Shown here in pieces: positions 36,410 through 54,600 of a stretch of DNA of 64,000 nucleotides. How positions within the stretch are numbered: the stretch's first letter is position 1; every line of letters starts with the position of its first letter. The stretch comes from Lepisosteus oculatus (taxonomy: Eukaryota > Chordata > Actinopteri > Semionotiformes > Lepisosteidae), in assembly GCF_040954835.1 (NCBI RefSeq), contig NC_090696.1, positions 73,717,722 through 73,781,721 on the forward strand. Reading direction: 5' to 3'. A program made the translations under genes and the position numbers. The notes under the pieces are model-generated. The model saw nothing but the letters and a program-made list of their open reading frames with translations, searched no databases and had not been told where the DNA came from.

Positions 36410-38182
36410 ACCCCTTTTTTTAACAAGCATTTAAAAATAAAACCACAAAATAAAATTTAATCTGAGTTTTTAAAAGGTGTTGGAAATCCTGTTTGTATTA
36501 AGGCTCTTCCAGGCAGAAACTAGAAATTTACATTTATGTCATTTCCTATTTGTCGTCTATACAATGCAAATTTTTAAAATCCTATCGTAATTAACACATT
36601 AGAGCCAGCTCCATAATTATATTAATTTAAAAAATCATTTTAAATTCTTATCGAGTTTTGAAAATATGTAATATATTGAAAAGTTGTGAACCGTAGTTAA
36701 AAATGTACTGTACTGTACATATACTGTAACCTTTACTGGTAAACGTTTATGCAGCACAAATTAGAGAAGCCTATAAGTGTGATGAGGAAATGTACTGTAA
36801 CTTGTGTTAGAAATGCAACATGAGAAGAAATCCAATAGCTCATTAAGTAATACAAAATAGTATGAGCAACTTAGTATAAAACATTATTGTTTCATACATT
36901 CTCCTCTTCAAAACCCTCAGCAGCTTTCTACAAAAGTATGTTAGTATACAGAAAAAGGAATATTACATTTATAGAATAGTTATAATGTGACTGAATCAGA
37001 TCTTTTCATCCAAAAACTGTTATACAGAAAATTACATTACACTTCTTACCACATCCATATGGCAATGTTACCATTGAAGTTACACTGGCCAACAATGTGT
37101 CGTGCTGTTGCAATGTACTGTATAAAGACACATGACTTGATTCAGGCTGAACACTGAACAGTCGACAAACATATGAGAATGTCAATATGGCAGACAGACA
37201 CTGGTAATGTGCTTTTTATCTCATGTATTTTCACCACTTTTTGGGGCTTCACTTTTCATATCTGAATACATTAAACACTTATGATGTGCAGTACTGGAAG
37301 AAAAAGAACAAAAGTTATTTCAGCTACAGATACTGTATTTGTTTCATTATGAATTCATATTTATTAGGTACTTTAATAGTTTGTATTTTTGAAGTTTAGA
37401 AAAATTAGTTATATTTTAAAAATGTTTTGTAAAAGATTCTCAAAAGCTAAGACATGAGACATTTTGTAACTCAGATGAGCGCCAGAAAAAATAATTTATT
37501 ATAGATTTAAGTGGTATTTTATCTGTAATTATACCATACGTTGCTTTTTTATTTAATGTCTTTCTTTTGCTTGTTTTTCACATGAATAAAAGCAATATAA
37601 ACTTAATCTTTCCACACCACAGTATTTTATAGCTTTATTAATACTGTACTGTTGTGTGCAGTGACAGTAAAACAGTGTATTAGGAACGCTTAAGCTACCT
37701 TTTGAAATTGTTTAACAAAATAGTACTGATGCTTAGTTTTCATTTTTCTTTTTATATTGTGTTGTACAGATAAATTATTTCATTGAAAAAATGTAATTAC
37801 CATACATGACATTAAAACTTAAACTATGAAAAAATATATTGAAGTGCTTTTTGTTTTTTGTTCCTTTCATACAGTATGTGTATTATATGTTATAGACTCA
37901 GAAAAATAAATCCTTGAAAAATAACTGACTTCTTTAATATGCTGAGCTACAGTAGCTAATAAAAACTACATTTTAGTTAAGGAGAAATGTTCTACTATTT
38001 TGTAAATAATAAGTTATGAATATAACTTCTTCTATAACTATAATCATTTTTCTAAAGTATATTTCAAAGTGTAATAATCAAATCTACCATGAAATGTTTA
38101 ATGGAAAATTAATGTCCAAAGCATAATGCAGTATTTTATTTGACTGAGAAGTATTATTGTCCAGATGTTGTTCATGAATCCT

Positions 38183-42369
<4,187 letters not shown>

Positions 42370-45300
42370 AACAAACCCAAAGGAAGCAGGTTATGTGTAT
42401 CGGAATGCACTTGCAGTTAATGAAAACAGAAAGGGAAACAAAAACGAAAGCTGGATTCAGGTCAGTAATATATGTATTTTTTTTTAAATTTCGATGCTTA
42501 GAAAATAGTTTCAGTAAGCCTACTGAGTTTGCACAGCACACACGGGTCATGCATTCAACGCGTGCCTGCGTTCCATTGTTTATGTATCCATGACAACACC
42601 TTCATTTTGCAGGACTGCCCTTGTTTCGGTATTCTGATTGTGACGTGAACATGACGATCTGGTCAGAAAGGCGTAGTACATGAACTAAAACGCTGTTCAA
42701 TTGGCATCACCTAACTTCTACTGTAGATGTGGTTGTTTGTTTTTTTACTGTACTGTACGTTTTCTAATATGGGCAAATAGATCCCTCTGAATTGATTAAG
42801 ATCCCAGTAAACAGTGTGAAAAAGTGACCTGTAGCTGTCACGCTCTAGAGTAGTACTGTAATAAACCATACTGTTATACGACGGCACAAGTGCATTATGT
42901 AAAAAATGTATATTATCTTCCTCAATTTTACTTTAAACGTTTTGGCTTCATTATGCACCCAAGCTTGGCTTTCTGTGCTGCTTCTCCAGTTTTTCTGAAT
43001 TTTCTAGTTGTTCACAAAGGCTACAGCGTGCCCCATCTGATAGCTGAAATATACTGTACCTTCCTGTTATCTGCATCTAGTGTACTTCATCTGTTTGCTC
43101 TGGTATTTCAGTGCACAGGTACAGTACCTTCCTTTTCGATATGCAGCTGAGATTTTACTGAATGTCTTTCGCCGTCAAACAATGTTTGCTACCTGCCTTT
43201 ACATGTTTGAAAGAATTGTAGAAAATGATTATCAAAATGTTTTGTAAATTAGTGTATGTATAGATTGTTATTGACATAATACTATAATGCTACTAGACAT
43301 TTAGAATATTTGAAAAGAAATATCTTGAAAAAAAAAAGAAAGTTGACAGTATGCAGTTACCTGTGAAATCTATTTACTGTAGCTAGTGTATTAGTGTATT
43401 ATACAATAGAAAATATTCTCTGGAAGGAAGTTTGTGTTCTTTTATGTATTTGTCCTAAGAGGGAAAAATATATACAGTACTCCTCACAGTGTTTCTGGGT
43501 CACAAATTCATGTCACCTTGATAACCCAGAAATGTACTGTATTTGTAATGTAAACATAATGGCAAACACAAGCTAATAATTAAGAGCAAGGATAGTGCAT
43601 TTTAGGTGATGTTGCCCTGTCGCACTTTCAGTTAGAGAACACATAATAAGTTAGAAAAACAAAAACATATGAAAGAGGACAGGAAAAGAGGTTTAATGGT
43701 AGGCTCTTTATTTAAAAAAAGAAAAAAAAATGCATACATTTAGTGAAAAACTGTTAGTACATCATTAGAACTGAAAATCACAGAAATGTTAACATCATTT
43801 GATTGTCTATCAGTTAAATTGTAAAATAATGTATTCCCCTTGCTTTCTTCTGGTGTAATCCTTAAATCTCTCTGTTGTGCTGTTGTATTTTTATCACAAA
43901 TGAGTCACTTAATACTTTATATTCAAATTCATTTATTAATTCATTAAGTGTCATTATTTCTGATTTCAAAGAAAAAACGCCAAAATTAAGGAGGACTGTT
44001 CTACATTGAAATGTTGCCTCCATCTCTGATCTTAGCAAGACACAACAATGACAAGCCAGAGAGTACAGGCAAAAAGAGTACAGGGCCTGTAGGTCTGACT
44101 GACTGAACAGTTTTGAATATAGTAATCATGCATGGAAACAAAAATATGACAGAGTCTAAAGCTGATGCTTGCTAATCTCAATTCTTTGTTGCTTCAGTCA
44201 ATTGTACCAATTATTTGTACACATTTAGATGTCTATTTAGACATAAGTTGGAAAAAATGTACAAACTAATGTACTCCATTGATCATTGTACATCATGATC
44301 AATCTTTTCAGGCATAGAGACTACAAAGTTACGATGCTCCATTAGGGGGGCTTTAGTAGCTGTATTCTTTAAACCTGAATGAACGTACAGTAAAATCTGA
44401 AAGTGCAGGACTGTACTGTATATTGTGTTCCTGCATGAGCTATGTGGCTTGTCAGGACTTCAGACAGCCTCTGCAATTAAATTAAATGCATCTAACAAAA
44501 CAAATGTAGAAAAATGTATTTCTTTTTTTGAATTTCATTCTGCATTTCAATTTTGTATGACTCTGGCATATCTAATGTTTACAAAATATAATGAAGCAAC
44601 ACCTTAACTTAAATATTAATACAATACAAAATAAAAAATATTTATTACGAAATAATAGAAATATAAAACTATCAGTGTTTAAAAGTAAAGTAATGATCAA
44701 GTTTATTGGGCTCTTCTGTCTTAATTGCTAAAAGCTCATGCTGGAAGCAAAGGATATTCATCTTTTGAAAAAAGTCTTTATGTATTAATATATTATAAAC
44801 ACTCTTTTACATACAGAATAAGCCAACAGTTAGTTTGATATAATCAGAAAGTAAGGCATTCTGGACAATGAAAGTTTGATGATATACAGCATTTAGTTTT
44901 AGAAGTTCACTTTGCAAAAAAGTCCCAGAATTAAGAATATGCCACCAAGTGTAAAACTGAAGAAAAAAAACTTTATACTGTATGCCAGGTCATCTTAAAC
45001 TTTTTAAAATATGCTTACCAGCTGTATTATTCTGCAGAATTACTCTGTTTCCCCGTGCATTATGTCTCTTAAGGTATATTGCTCATTCTGGTAGAAAGAG
45101 CATGGTAAGGCATTCAAAAGACAGAGTTAGTTTACAAACACTGACTGAGAGTTATTCCTCATGAGTGGACAGCGATAGATGCTTGCTGAAAAGGTACTAA
45201 CCTACTAACAACTGAAATAAAAACTGAAGAAACTGAATTGTGTTTGGTGGTGTGTTTGTGTGAAGTGGTGTGTGTGAAAAGAGGCAAAATAGAAATGTCA

Positions 45301-45529
45301 GTTTGAGGAGAGTAAGGGGTATTACAGACTGTCAGCTTCTACATTTTGTACAACAGATATTCTGGTATCTCTGCTTCTGTAAAATAATTCTAGCTCTATA
45401 CTGTACATGCACACATTAAAATGTTTATCTGTGTAAGGTTGTAAAATTCTACAATAACATTTCTCTGTGCACTAGAGGTAAGTCTTCTAGATTAGAATGA
45501 GAGTGTAGCATTTTTTTTTCAGAGGTGAT
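42370..45529. other. Region between SPATA4 5' end and ASB5 3' end
   Basis: About 3.2 kb. It holds the presumed SPATA4 promoter (X-box at 42584) and, toward the right, the ASB5 3' untranslated region. AATAAA on the minus strand at 44707-44702 is one candidate ASB5 polyadenylation signal. No gene recognised. Confidence 0.5.
42584..42597 (-). promoter_or_regulatory. SPATA4: RFX X-box-like site upstream of SPATA4
   Basis: GTATCCATGACAAC on the plus strand fits the ciliary X-box consensus GTHNYYATRRNAAC at every position. It lies 215 bp upstream of the SPATA4 start codon. RFX factors drive ciliary and flagellar genes, so the site agrees with the predicted role of SPATA4. A single 14-bp degenerate match can occur by chance. 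Confidence 0.5.
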
Positions 45530-45657
45530 TCATCGGTACTTTAAGAACTTCTGCAGTATTGTTGGCAGCGGAAGTTGTGGAATGAGATGCAGCCGGGATC
45601 TTCCCATGAATTTTCTGATACTCAGACGACAGAGCTGATACAGGGAGCAAGGTGTGG
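45530..45657 (-). CDS. ASB5: ASB5 coding exon 7 (terminal, SOCS box)
   Basis: Residues 288-329 and stop TGA. Encodes the BC box (SLYQLCRLSIRKF) and a Cul5-box-like LPLPTILQKFLKYR. Acceptor TTTCCCTTGCAG. Confidence 0.96.
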
Positions 45658-48600
45658 CTGCAAGGGAACAATGCAGAGAAATAATTACGTTTGCAGTAAA
45701 ATCAGAATGGAGGCAGGACGATGTGCATTTTATCAACAGATATAGACGTTGTGTTCAAAGGGAAATAGCTACATACAGTACAGTATCCATCCATTCTCTA
45801 ACCCCTTCTTTCAATTCAGGGTCATGGGTGAGCCAGAGCCTATCCCAGCAAGCAACAGGTGGAAACTGGGCTACACTCTGGGTGGGACACCAGCATGTCT
45901 TTGGAGCACCAGAGCACCCAGAGGAAACCCACGCAAACACAAGGAGAACATACTCTATGCAGATAGCTCCCCAAGATTTGAACCCAGGGCCCCAGTGCTG
46001 CAAGACAGCCATGCTGACCACTGCACCACTGGGCCACAATGACTACATATCGATATACTGTATTACCAACAGTTCGATACAAATAGATCATTAGTCTTAA
46101 AGCTAGCCAACCTTATAATAATGCATGGCCCCTGATTTCCTTCCAAAAAAACAGAGCAAGGTTTCAGCAATAACATTACCTTCAAGCACTGCTAAGTGTG
46201 TAATGTTTCAGTAGGTCCGCACAATTTTCCCTAACGACGCGTCTGGGTGGAACGAGGGCGGGACGCGCTCGTCCCAGTCAGGAAGGCTGCCCCGTGCGGC
46301 AGCGGGAATGAGACTGCCCTCACCTTCCTGCAGCAGCAGGAGCTGCTCCGCCAGGCTGCTGGGGGCCGCAGTCTCCACCGGCCGCTTCAGCTCCACGTTT
46401 CTGGCGTTGATGTTGGCTCCGAAGTCGAGTAACAGCTTGACAATCTCCGCGCTGTTTTTCTGGGCAGCCGCGTGTAGCGGAGTGTCAAGGAATTTACCCC
46501 TTTGCACATTTGCTCCTGCGGAAAAGCAAGAGAAAAAGGAAATCTGTCGTTTCGGACGTACGTGTTTACAGTGCTTATATTAAATGTAACTGTAATCAAC
46601 TTTTAGGTTTGTGAAGACAAACTTCTCATAAATGTGATAGTATACAACACAGTTCCAAAATTACAGTAGGAATCCTATTAGGGTTACTATATACGGAGAA
46701 ACTGGCCCCTGGATTCACCAATATCTGTACTTTAAATAAAAATGTGCCTCCTAATTCATAGATATTATATAGACTATGAATCTAAGTATGATAGCAAGCA
46801 ATTGTGTCATCCTTTTACCAGACAGACTGCGGAGTGAGTGTGTGTTATTAATACAGAGTGCTATGCTCTTGCGTATTGCATTTGCTAATTACTAATAAGC
46901 ATTGACAGAATTACTTTTCTTTACCACTACATATACTGTGATTTAAAAGAAGTGATGGCTTTTCTGAATCATCTCACCTTCATCAAGCAGCTTCCTGGTG
47001 CACTGTAGCTGCTGGGAGGAACAGGCGACGTAGAGGGGGGTCCCCAAGTGAGGAATGTCATGGTCAACATCTGCACCCCAGGATATCAAGGCCTCCACAC
47101 AGTTGCTCCTACCTGATTGTGAAAAGCAGGTACAGTATACAGTACATGCGTTAGAAATTGTCAGACAGTGTTGATTTGTTCCCCATAGGCAGACATTTTT
47201 CATGATTATCATTCCTCTCATTAATTTCACACGTTGTCTGCATCAGCCGTGTTCTAAGATGTTCTCCTTTGTGTCTTTTCTGTACTTTACTGTTCAAGTG
47301 TAAAGCTAGAGGGAAGCACGGGAGATGACAGGCTGTATCCCGCTGCTCAGCTCGAAACGGCTCACCGGTTTCTAGATGTACAGTACTGTATCTGGGTTCA
47401 GCAACACTTACCTTTTCTGGAGGCTTCATGAATGGGCGAAGGCTGACCGGAGGCTGCCTGAGGGGAGGCTCCGTGCTCTAACAGCACTTCCGCGCAAGCT
47501 GCGCTCCCCCGCGAACACGCGTTAAACAGAGGAGTTATTCCATCGATTGTAGTAGCGTTCACCTGCGGGTCAGTGTGCATTAGATTTTCGCGAGGGGATC
47601 CATTTTAGTTTAAATGCTATTTCACACTTCAAAAAACCGTGAAGGTTTTTTCACATTTATATTACAGTTTGTAATGTACTGTATATGTTTTCAGACTCTC
47701 ATCGTCCTACTATTGTAGTGTACTGAGAAACCTCTATACTTACGTTTGCACCGGCTTCAATGAGTGCTCGGGCGCAGACTACGTGGTCTCCTAGGCAAGC
47801 TTCATGTAGTGGGGAGACGTGGTCAATCGTGAGGGTGTTAACACTGTAGCCCTGCAGTCAAAAACGTTGACCATGTTTAAATCATTCAGATTCTAAAAAA
47901 TATAGTAGTGCACAGTCTTAATTTGTGTGGGTTTTGTATTCTTAAAATCAGTGTTTGCAGCCAACATACAGTACTGTATTATTAGCCATCAGCCATATCA
48001 CCCTGCAACTCACAACTGGCAACCCACTGAAGCTCAGCAGGTGTGAGCCTGGTCAGTACCTGGATGGGAGACTCCTGGGAAAAACTAAGGTTGCTGCTGG
48101 AAGAGGTGTTATGTGGGTCCTAATGCCCCAGTATAGTGATGGGGACAATATACTGTAAACAGGCGCCGTCCTTCGGATGAGATGTAAAACCGAGGTCCTG
48201 ACTCTCCGTGGTCATTAAAAATCCCATGGCATTTCTTGAAAAGAGTAGGGGTGTAACCCCAGTCTCCTGGCCAAATTTCCCATTGGCCCTTACTAATCAT
48301 GGCCTCCCAGTAATCCCCATCTATGTATTGGCTTCATCACTCTGTTTTCCTCCCCACTGATAGCTGGTGTGTGGGGAGCATACTGGCGCCCTGTGGCTGC
48401 TGTCACATCATCCAGGTGGGGCTGCACAGTCCCCATCACCTGTAAATCGCTTTGAGTGGAGTGTCTAGAAAAGTGCAATATAAGTGTAAGCATGCGTTAT
48501 TAACATGCAACCTGTATCTGTTGGTCTGTCTTTCTGTAGGTCTACAGTATCTGGTGGGTCTGTCTAGCTTTCTGTCTGCCATTACAAGGCATTAAGAAAC

Positions 48601-51600
48601 TCTGGTTTGGAGTATCAATGATCTGGGACAGGTGCAGTAAGTGTGGCGAAGCTGGTGGCGACAGCAAGCCATGCCCTTCATTGCCCACACCTGAGAGAGC
48701 AGAGTCTTCAGAGCCAGGAGTCGTCCCTGGCTAGCTGCCTCATGAAGGGGTGACCGGTCTGCCCAGGAGCCTGTGAAAAACAACAGCTCACAGCACTCAA
48801 GTTCTTTTCACCGGCTGCGGTGCATGTCATGGTGCAGGAAAAAATAATAATCAGTATTCCCTGAAGATTTTTCTTTTTCAGCCATAGACCACCGGAAATC
48901 ATCTACACAAACAGTTACTGTATGAGAGTCACCACGACTGATTAGAGTGTGCCATCTCTGTGCAATCATTATTGTCATACTGTAGCTTAATATTGATTCA
49001 CTACCAACATGTTTCCTTGATAGCAGAAGGTCATGAATTAAACACAGCAATAACAGATTATTCTCAATCTCGATTCTTAATTTTCGGCACTGTAAATGAA
49101 TGTACTGTATCATACATCCTATTTGCAATTAACTACCAATATCCTCTTTCAGTGGTGTGGTTATTATTGACAGTGCATTCCAAAGATTAGTAAGTCTTTT
49201 TTCGTTTTAAATGTCATACAGTATGTGTGTGCACAATGTGGGCTGTCATGTATGTCTCCATACCAATGTACAGCTTTCAAGCACAGTTTACAAACCTGAG
49301 TCAATATCCAGAACAACCCCTGCAGCATTCCAGACACAATCATCATCCCCTTCATTCATCTACAAGACTAACAATATATGAATGAGCTAAAGCAGCTACT
49401 GTATGTGACTTTTTCAAAGACAGAGACAATGCTATGACCCTTTTCTTCTTTTCCTTCCTTTTAACTCATACTAAAATAAGCATTTGCTTTATAAAAGTAC
49501 ATTTTTCATAACCTTTTTAGTCATAAAAGTTAGTGGGTGCACTAATTTACAAAAAGCTCTGTCATAAGCCAGTCTGAAATACTAAAATCTGATCTTGATG
49601 TTTCTTATTTTGACAGTGTCTTCTTATTGTCTCACTGAGGTGCTCAAAGAATCATAAATTGCATAGACTTTGGGGTGGGATGTAAAACAATAATACTTTC
49701 TGGGATATAAAGTAAAAATCTATTGAACATATCAGTGAAAAATATTCTGTTATACAAAGTGAAAGTACTGTATATAGAACACATTAGAGAAAAATAGTTC
49801 TTATTTGGACTTATTTATTGTACATTGAACAAATATTATTTGTGCTTTAAATAAAAATCAGAGACCACCTCTGGTACTTAGTGAAAATTAAAGTCACCAT
49901 ACTGTAGTTATGGAAGAGTTTCAGCATCTAAAACAACTAAATAAAGGTACTGTAGTACACTGAAAAACACAAAAAGCAGAATAACCACACATGCACTGCA
50001 ATATATTCTAAAATTTGTAAATAAAAACTGTGATCACAGCCTTATGCTGCTTTGCATTTTTTCTTCATGAACAGACTAAAAGAGGTATTCAGAGTAAGTA
50101 GCACTATGTATACAATATTTATAGTGACATGTTGAATACAGTATGTAGAGATTGGTGCCTTTTTCTGTTTGACATGCATTTGCACAGTGGTGTGTTATTA
50201 ATGTTATTAAAGTAATTAACAATATTAGGGTTTGTATGTAGTTTGCACTGACAATAAATAAAAGACTACTTGGAGAGCCATCTGGGAAATCGGTCAATCA
50301 GTGAAGCTCCGGGACCCCGAATTAGGAGTTATGTTACCCGCATAATCTGAAAAGAGCTAAGGACACACCCTGTCAATAATCAATGATCAAATATCTACAT
50401 TTAAAACAAAGCACTACCTACCAAGATCTCCATCTCCCCACGGCACATCAAGCCAGTCGTACCGACCAAATATATAAGTCATGCCCTGCGAATTCAGAAT
50501 TTATTTCTGTCATTCTTAAGATGGCCATATACTGTAGCTAAATGCTTGACAAAGCAGTCATCTGTGTAACAGATTCTCTACTCACTGTAAAATTTTACTT
50601 GGTGAAAAAAAACAATCTTAAGGGACCTTGTTTTTGTATAATACTCTCGTTTGCTGCATTTCAGATACTTTATGAACACAACTCATTTAGCATAAGGTTT
50701 CCACCAATAAAAATAAATAAATATTGTTCTATATCTGTAATGTTTTCTCTAAGGTGTGTGATATCTTGTATACATTTGTGATATTTGTGACTTTATATTT
50801 CTTGACATTATTTGTATTGGTTCATGAAAGTCTGGTTTCTTTTTATTTTTTTGTTTTTTCTTGTCGCCCAGCACCAACAAAGTTAGAATCCTACAGTAAG
50901 TACACACAGGAGGTCAAAATTATGAGAGAACCTGCTTATTTTTTGCTGAAAAAAATAGGAATATTGGGTATATACTATCGATAAGGAAAATGTATTAATC
51001 TTCACAAAAGTAAATACGCAAGATATTTAGTTTATCTACTTTTTACTTTTTTCTTAACTTTTACGGAAGATTTTATCTAACTCTATATTGTCTGTTAAAC
51101 AAATTTAATCAGATTAAATAATTAGTGGATCCTGACTTGTAAATACAGTTATTAAATATTACATTGATAGTCTTAAATGAATTTAGGAGGTACTGTACAT
51201 GATAGGAAAGTTTAAGACTGAGAAAGAAAAGGCAACATTAATTCTCAGTGGAAATACAGAAAGAGCTACTGTACAACAAAGTGCTGTTTAAGCCTGAGGT
51301 CTAGATTTAGCCATCATAATTCTGTAATAATTCATAGTTACCATTTACATTTTTTGCTTTCCTAGCACACCTAGTACCAGGGTGTTTACTACAGTATGGA
51401 AACAGAAGATGTTATACATGTCAACTGGCATACAGTAGGTACACTGAAAGACTCACTTGGTTTTGCATTAGAATCTGAAAAATAATCACAGGCCAAAACA
51501 CAGAAGATTGCATGACCACATACAGTACATGAGGATTACTTTGTTTTCAAGTGCTTATCTGCAAAGCAGGGCTATGGTTGAGATTGTTACGGGTCTTTTC

Positions 51601-54600
51601 GTGTTTAATTTCTGCAGCACAGATTTGTTTGTGTCAGTACTCGACCTGCTAACAGTTCACTATACCTTATGTCCACTGGATCAAATGACATGTCATATGA
51701 CTGCACATAAATAGTGTCTGAAGGGTTTTAGTAGCACCGCACTGAGGAAACTAGCAAACAGCTCTGCAGCAGCTCATCATATTTTGGTAATTTTCAGTGC
51801 TTCTGCTGCAACACTTTTTCTTTTTTGTTATTTCTGCTTTGCAGCTGTCCATGGGAAATGAAGGATCAGGCCGGAAGGGGGACGTCTTTCAGGGTCTATT
51901 TCAATTTCTGATTTTTAACTTTAAATTTGCAGTGATGCACACAATCTATGTGAATACACATACATAAGGAGATTGCACTGGACTTCAGAATGAGAATATT
52001 AAACTTTTACAATTACATTGCTCATTTTCCAAAGATAAATGCAGTGTGCAAACTGCTGTGACCTACTTTGAATCAAACACATACTGTAGGTCCCAAATGC
52101 TGCCTGCAACTTCCTATAAAGCTGTGAAATAATACAATAGAGCATCAGTCTGGCAGCAGTATCTATCCTATAAATCCACAAACCAGTTCAAGCAAGTAGC
52201 CGTGCACTTTACAGAGGAATTGTACAGTATTTGCAGTGCACTAGTGCACTGCTCTACATGATGAACCCTTTCATGACACGTTCAAACCGTTAATCATCAA
52301 CACAACCCGTTTATCAATAAATAAAATTATCTACTTATTGCATATCAACAATTAGATATCTAGAAATGCATTATGTTTTTTTTTTAAAAACACAAAAATC
52401 AGTCATTATTATAAAAGTATTTATATATTAAACACATTAAAAGTATTTAACTACTGTAGCTCCTTTAAAGCCTGGCGAAGACAGAACTAAAAGAAAAATC
52501 ACATCAGTTCATATTTCTAGAGTATGTGGATATTTTTAGAAGGTATGCTGAGGTACCCCCCAGAGTAATACAGTATGTGTTCAAAATAAGCATCATGGAT
52601 GTAAATCTAACAGGATCAGACACAAAAAAAACACTGACCTTGGCTAGTGAGAATACCCCAGTTTGATTTCTTTTTGTAAGGAAAATCCTCTGTAGTGGCT
52701 AGACACCTCTTCTTTGAAGTCTTCTCAGTGTAGTTGCTCTCTATAGATGGAACCTTGGGCATGTTTGTGTCAGCTTTTCCTTCCTGCTAGCTCCTGACAG
52801 CATCGGATCGGGCCTGGAAGCTTCCTGATTGGCTGCCTTATTGTTGTCACAGTGTGTTGTAGGCTTATATTGACAACAGCACCGAGCTGCGTTCAATAAC
52901 ATGAACAGTCACTGCAAAGGAGAACTGCAGCTGAGGCATGATGGGAAGGATTGCATTGCCACATTCTATTTATAAAGCAGGTCAAGAATCAGCTTAACTC
53001 CTCTGTTGGTATTAACCATTTAAATGGTGGTCAGAACTAGCACCTTACAGTATATACAGAGTAATTTAAGGCACATGAAAAATTTCTCATACAACTAACT
53101 GCAAGAGAAATGTGCTTTTCACTACTTCCAAAGTAGGGAACAAAAAGTCAATTCGTCTTAACAAATCAAGTGGGCAGTAATTCTGAAGCGTCCTTTTAAA
53201 GATCAAGTGATCACGAAGGTCTTTTAAACAGCATACTTTCCCTCATCCACATTCGCAAATAAAGTGAAAAGAAGTATTTAGGAAAAAGAAACTTTTAAAA
53301 GATTAAAGCAATCTTTACCAAGCAGTCTTTAATGTTCAATAGCATTTACAGTATGAATGCATTAGCTGACTCATATGATACACAACTGGACAACTATCTA
53401 TACAGTCTATCTTATAAATAAGTGCTCTTTAATTAAACAGTTTTCTATTGGTGCTATTGTCAACAAGACTAATATTATGACAAATTTTCCATTTTTAATC
53501 TTGATATTCTTTTTAAAAAATTGTAACATTGTGTTATGTTGTAATTATTTTTTACAATATTTACAAATAGTTAAGATACAGTACATCTAAAAGAAAAAAA
53601 TATTTATTTGCATATTTTGAAATATAACATTAATATAATCTCTAATATAATAACTACTGTAATTTAAGAAACAAATATAACAAACATCAATTGGGTATAC
53701 TACAGTACATAAGAATACATTGAAAACATAAATAATTTCATAAAATATCATTATTTATTCTATAAAATACCACTTGAATACACTTCTACTGATTTTACAA
53801 AAGCCAAGCAACAGAAGCATCAAATAAACTTCTTACTGGCTAAACATAGGACCATATGCAGAATTTGATTTGATTTGATTTCCTGAACAGCAACACAATT
53901 CACATTTACAACTGGACTGTACTACCAGATGTTAGCATGTTAGTAATGTAATCTTGAAATATCAATTTTCCCTAAGAAATGAAGTTTTGTACACCGTCCT
54001 CACGCAAACAGAACAATGAACCTCACACATCCAGTACAGTACCGACAAGATAGAGCATATAAGCTCTATTTATAGAACATCTCACATACAGTTCTTACCT
54101 TGTAAATAGTTACAGATAACATCCAAATAGCTTGTCAGTAAAATGTCAGCGTTTTCAAATATTGACAGAAAAAAAACACTACGCTCATATTTTCTGACAC
54201 CACCATCACTCACCAGTTCTTCAGACAAAATTGTTTACTTGAAATCCTCTTATAAAGTTTCTCAAAACATGTGGTCAAAGACAGATTGCACTTTAAGCAT
54301 GTGATGTCTTTTACCATATATTGCTTAGCTTTCTATAGTAGGTCAAGAAAACTACACCAGTTAACAATTCAGCAATATACTGTACAGTACTTTGTAGTTT
54401 CCTGTCCTATAGTCACTTATTTTTAAATATCTACTGAAATATAGAAGTAACTTGTGTGTGGGATGCATTCTGGCACTAGTGGAACATTATTTTATTTAAT
54501 TTCTTATTAAATGTTTTCTACAGTATGTTGCTGCCACAAAGAAAACAAAATATGTATTACAGTAATATGATGTTTTTCACATGTTTACACTATAGCTACT

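Larger units (their letters stand above)
32178..38182. other. Intergenic region between convergent WDR17 and SPATA4
   Basis: About 6 kb including both 3' untranslated regions. Very AT-rich. Contains a SINE-tail-like piece near 33575-33700, a candidate solo LTR at 33854-34078, and an exon-like segment at 36218-36409; otherwise nothing was recognised. Confidence 0.6.

Noticed and set aside
45755..46094. Several overlapping open frames of 83-146 codons on both strands
   Set aside because: All fall inside the tRNA-derived SINE at 45776-46039; they are readings of the repeat.
47151..47429. 92-codon minus-strand open frame across ASB5 intron 4
   Set aside because: Crosses the donor of ASB5 exon 4 and intron sequence with no homology; the exon boundaries around it are fixed by ankyrin repeats.
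48109..48493. Open frames with ...QPHLDDVTAATG... on the minus strand
   Set aside because: They are the 5S SINE read backwards; the same peptide pattern appears in the SINE tail at 60300-60430.
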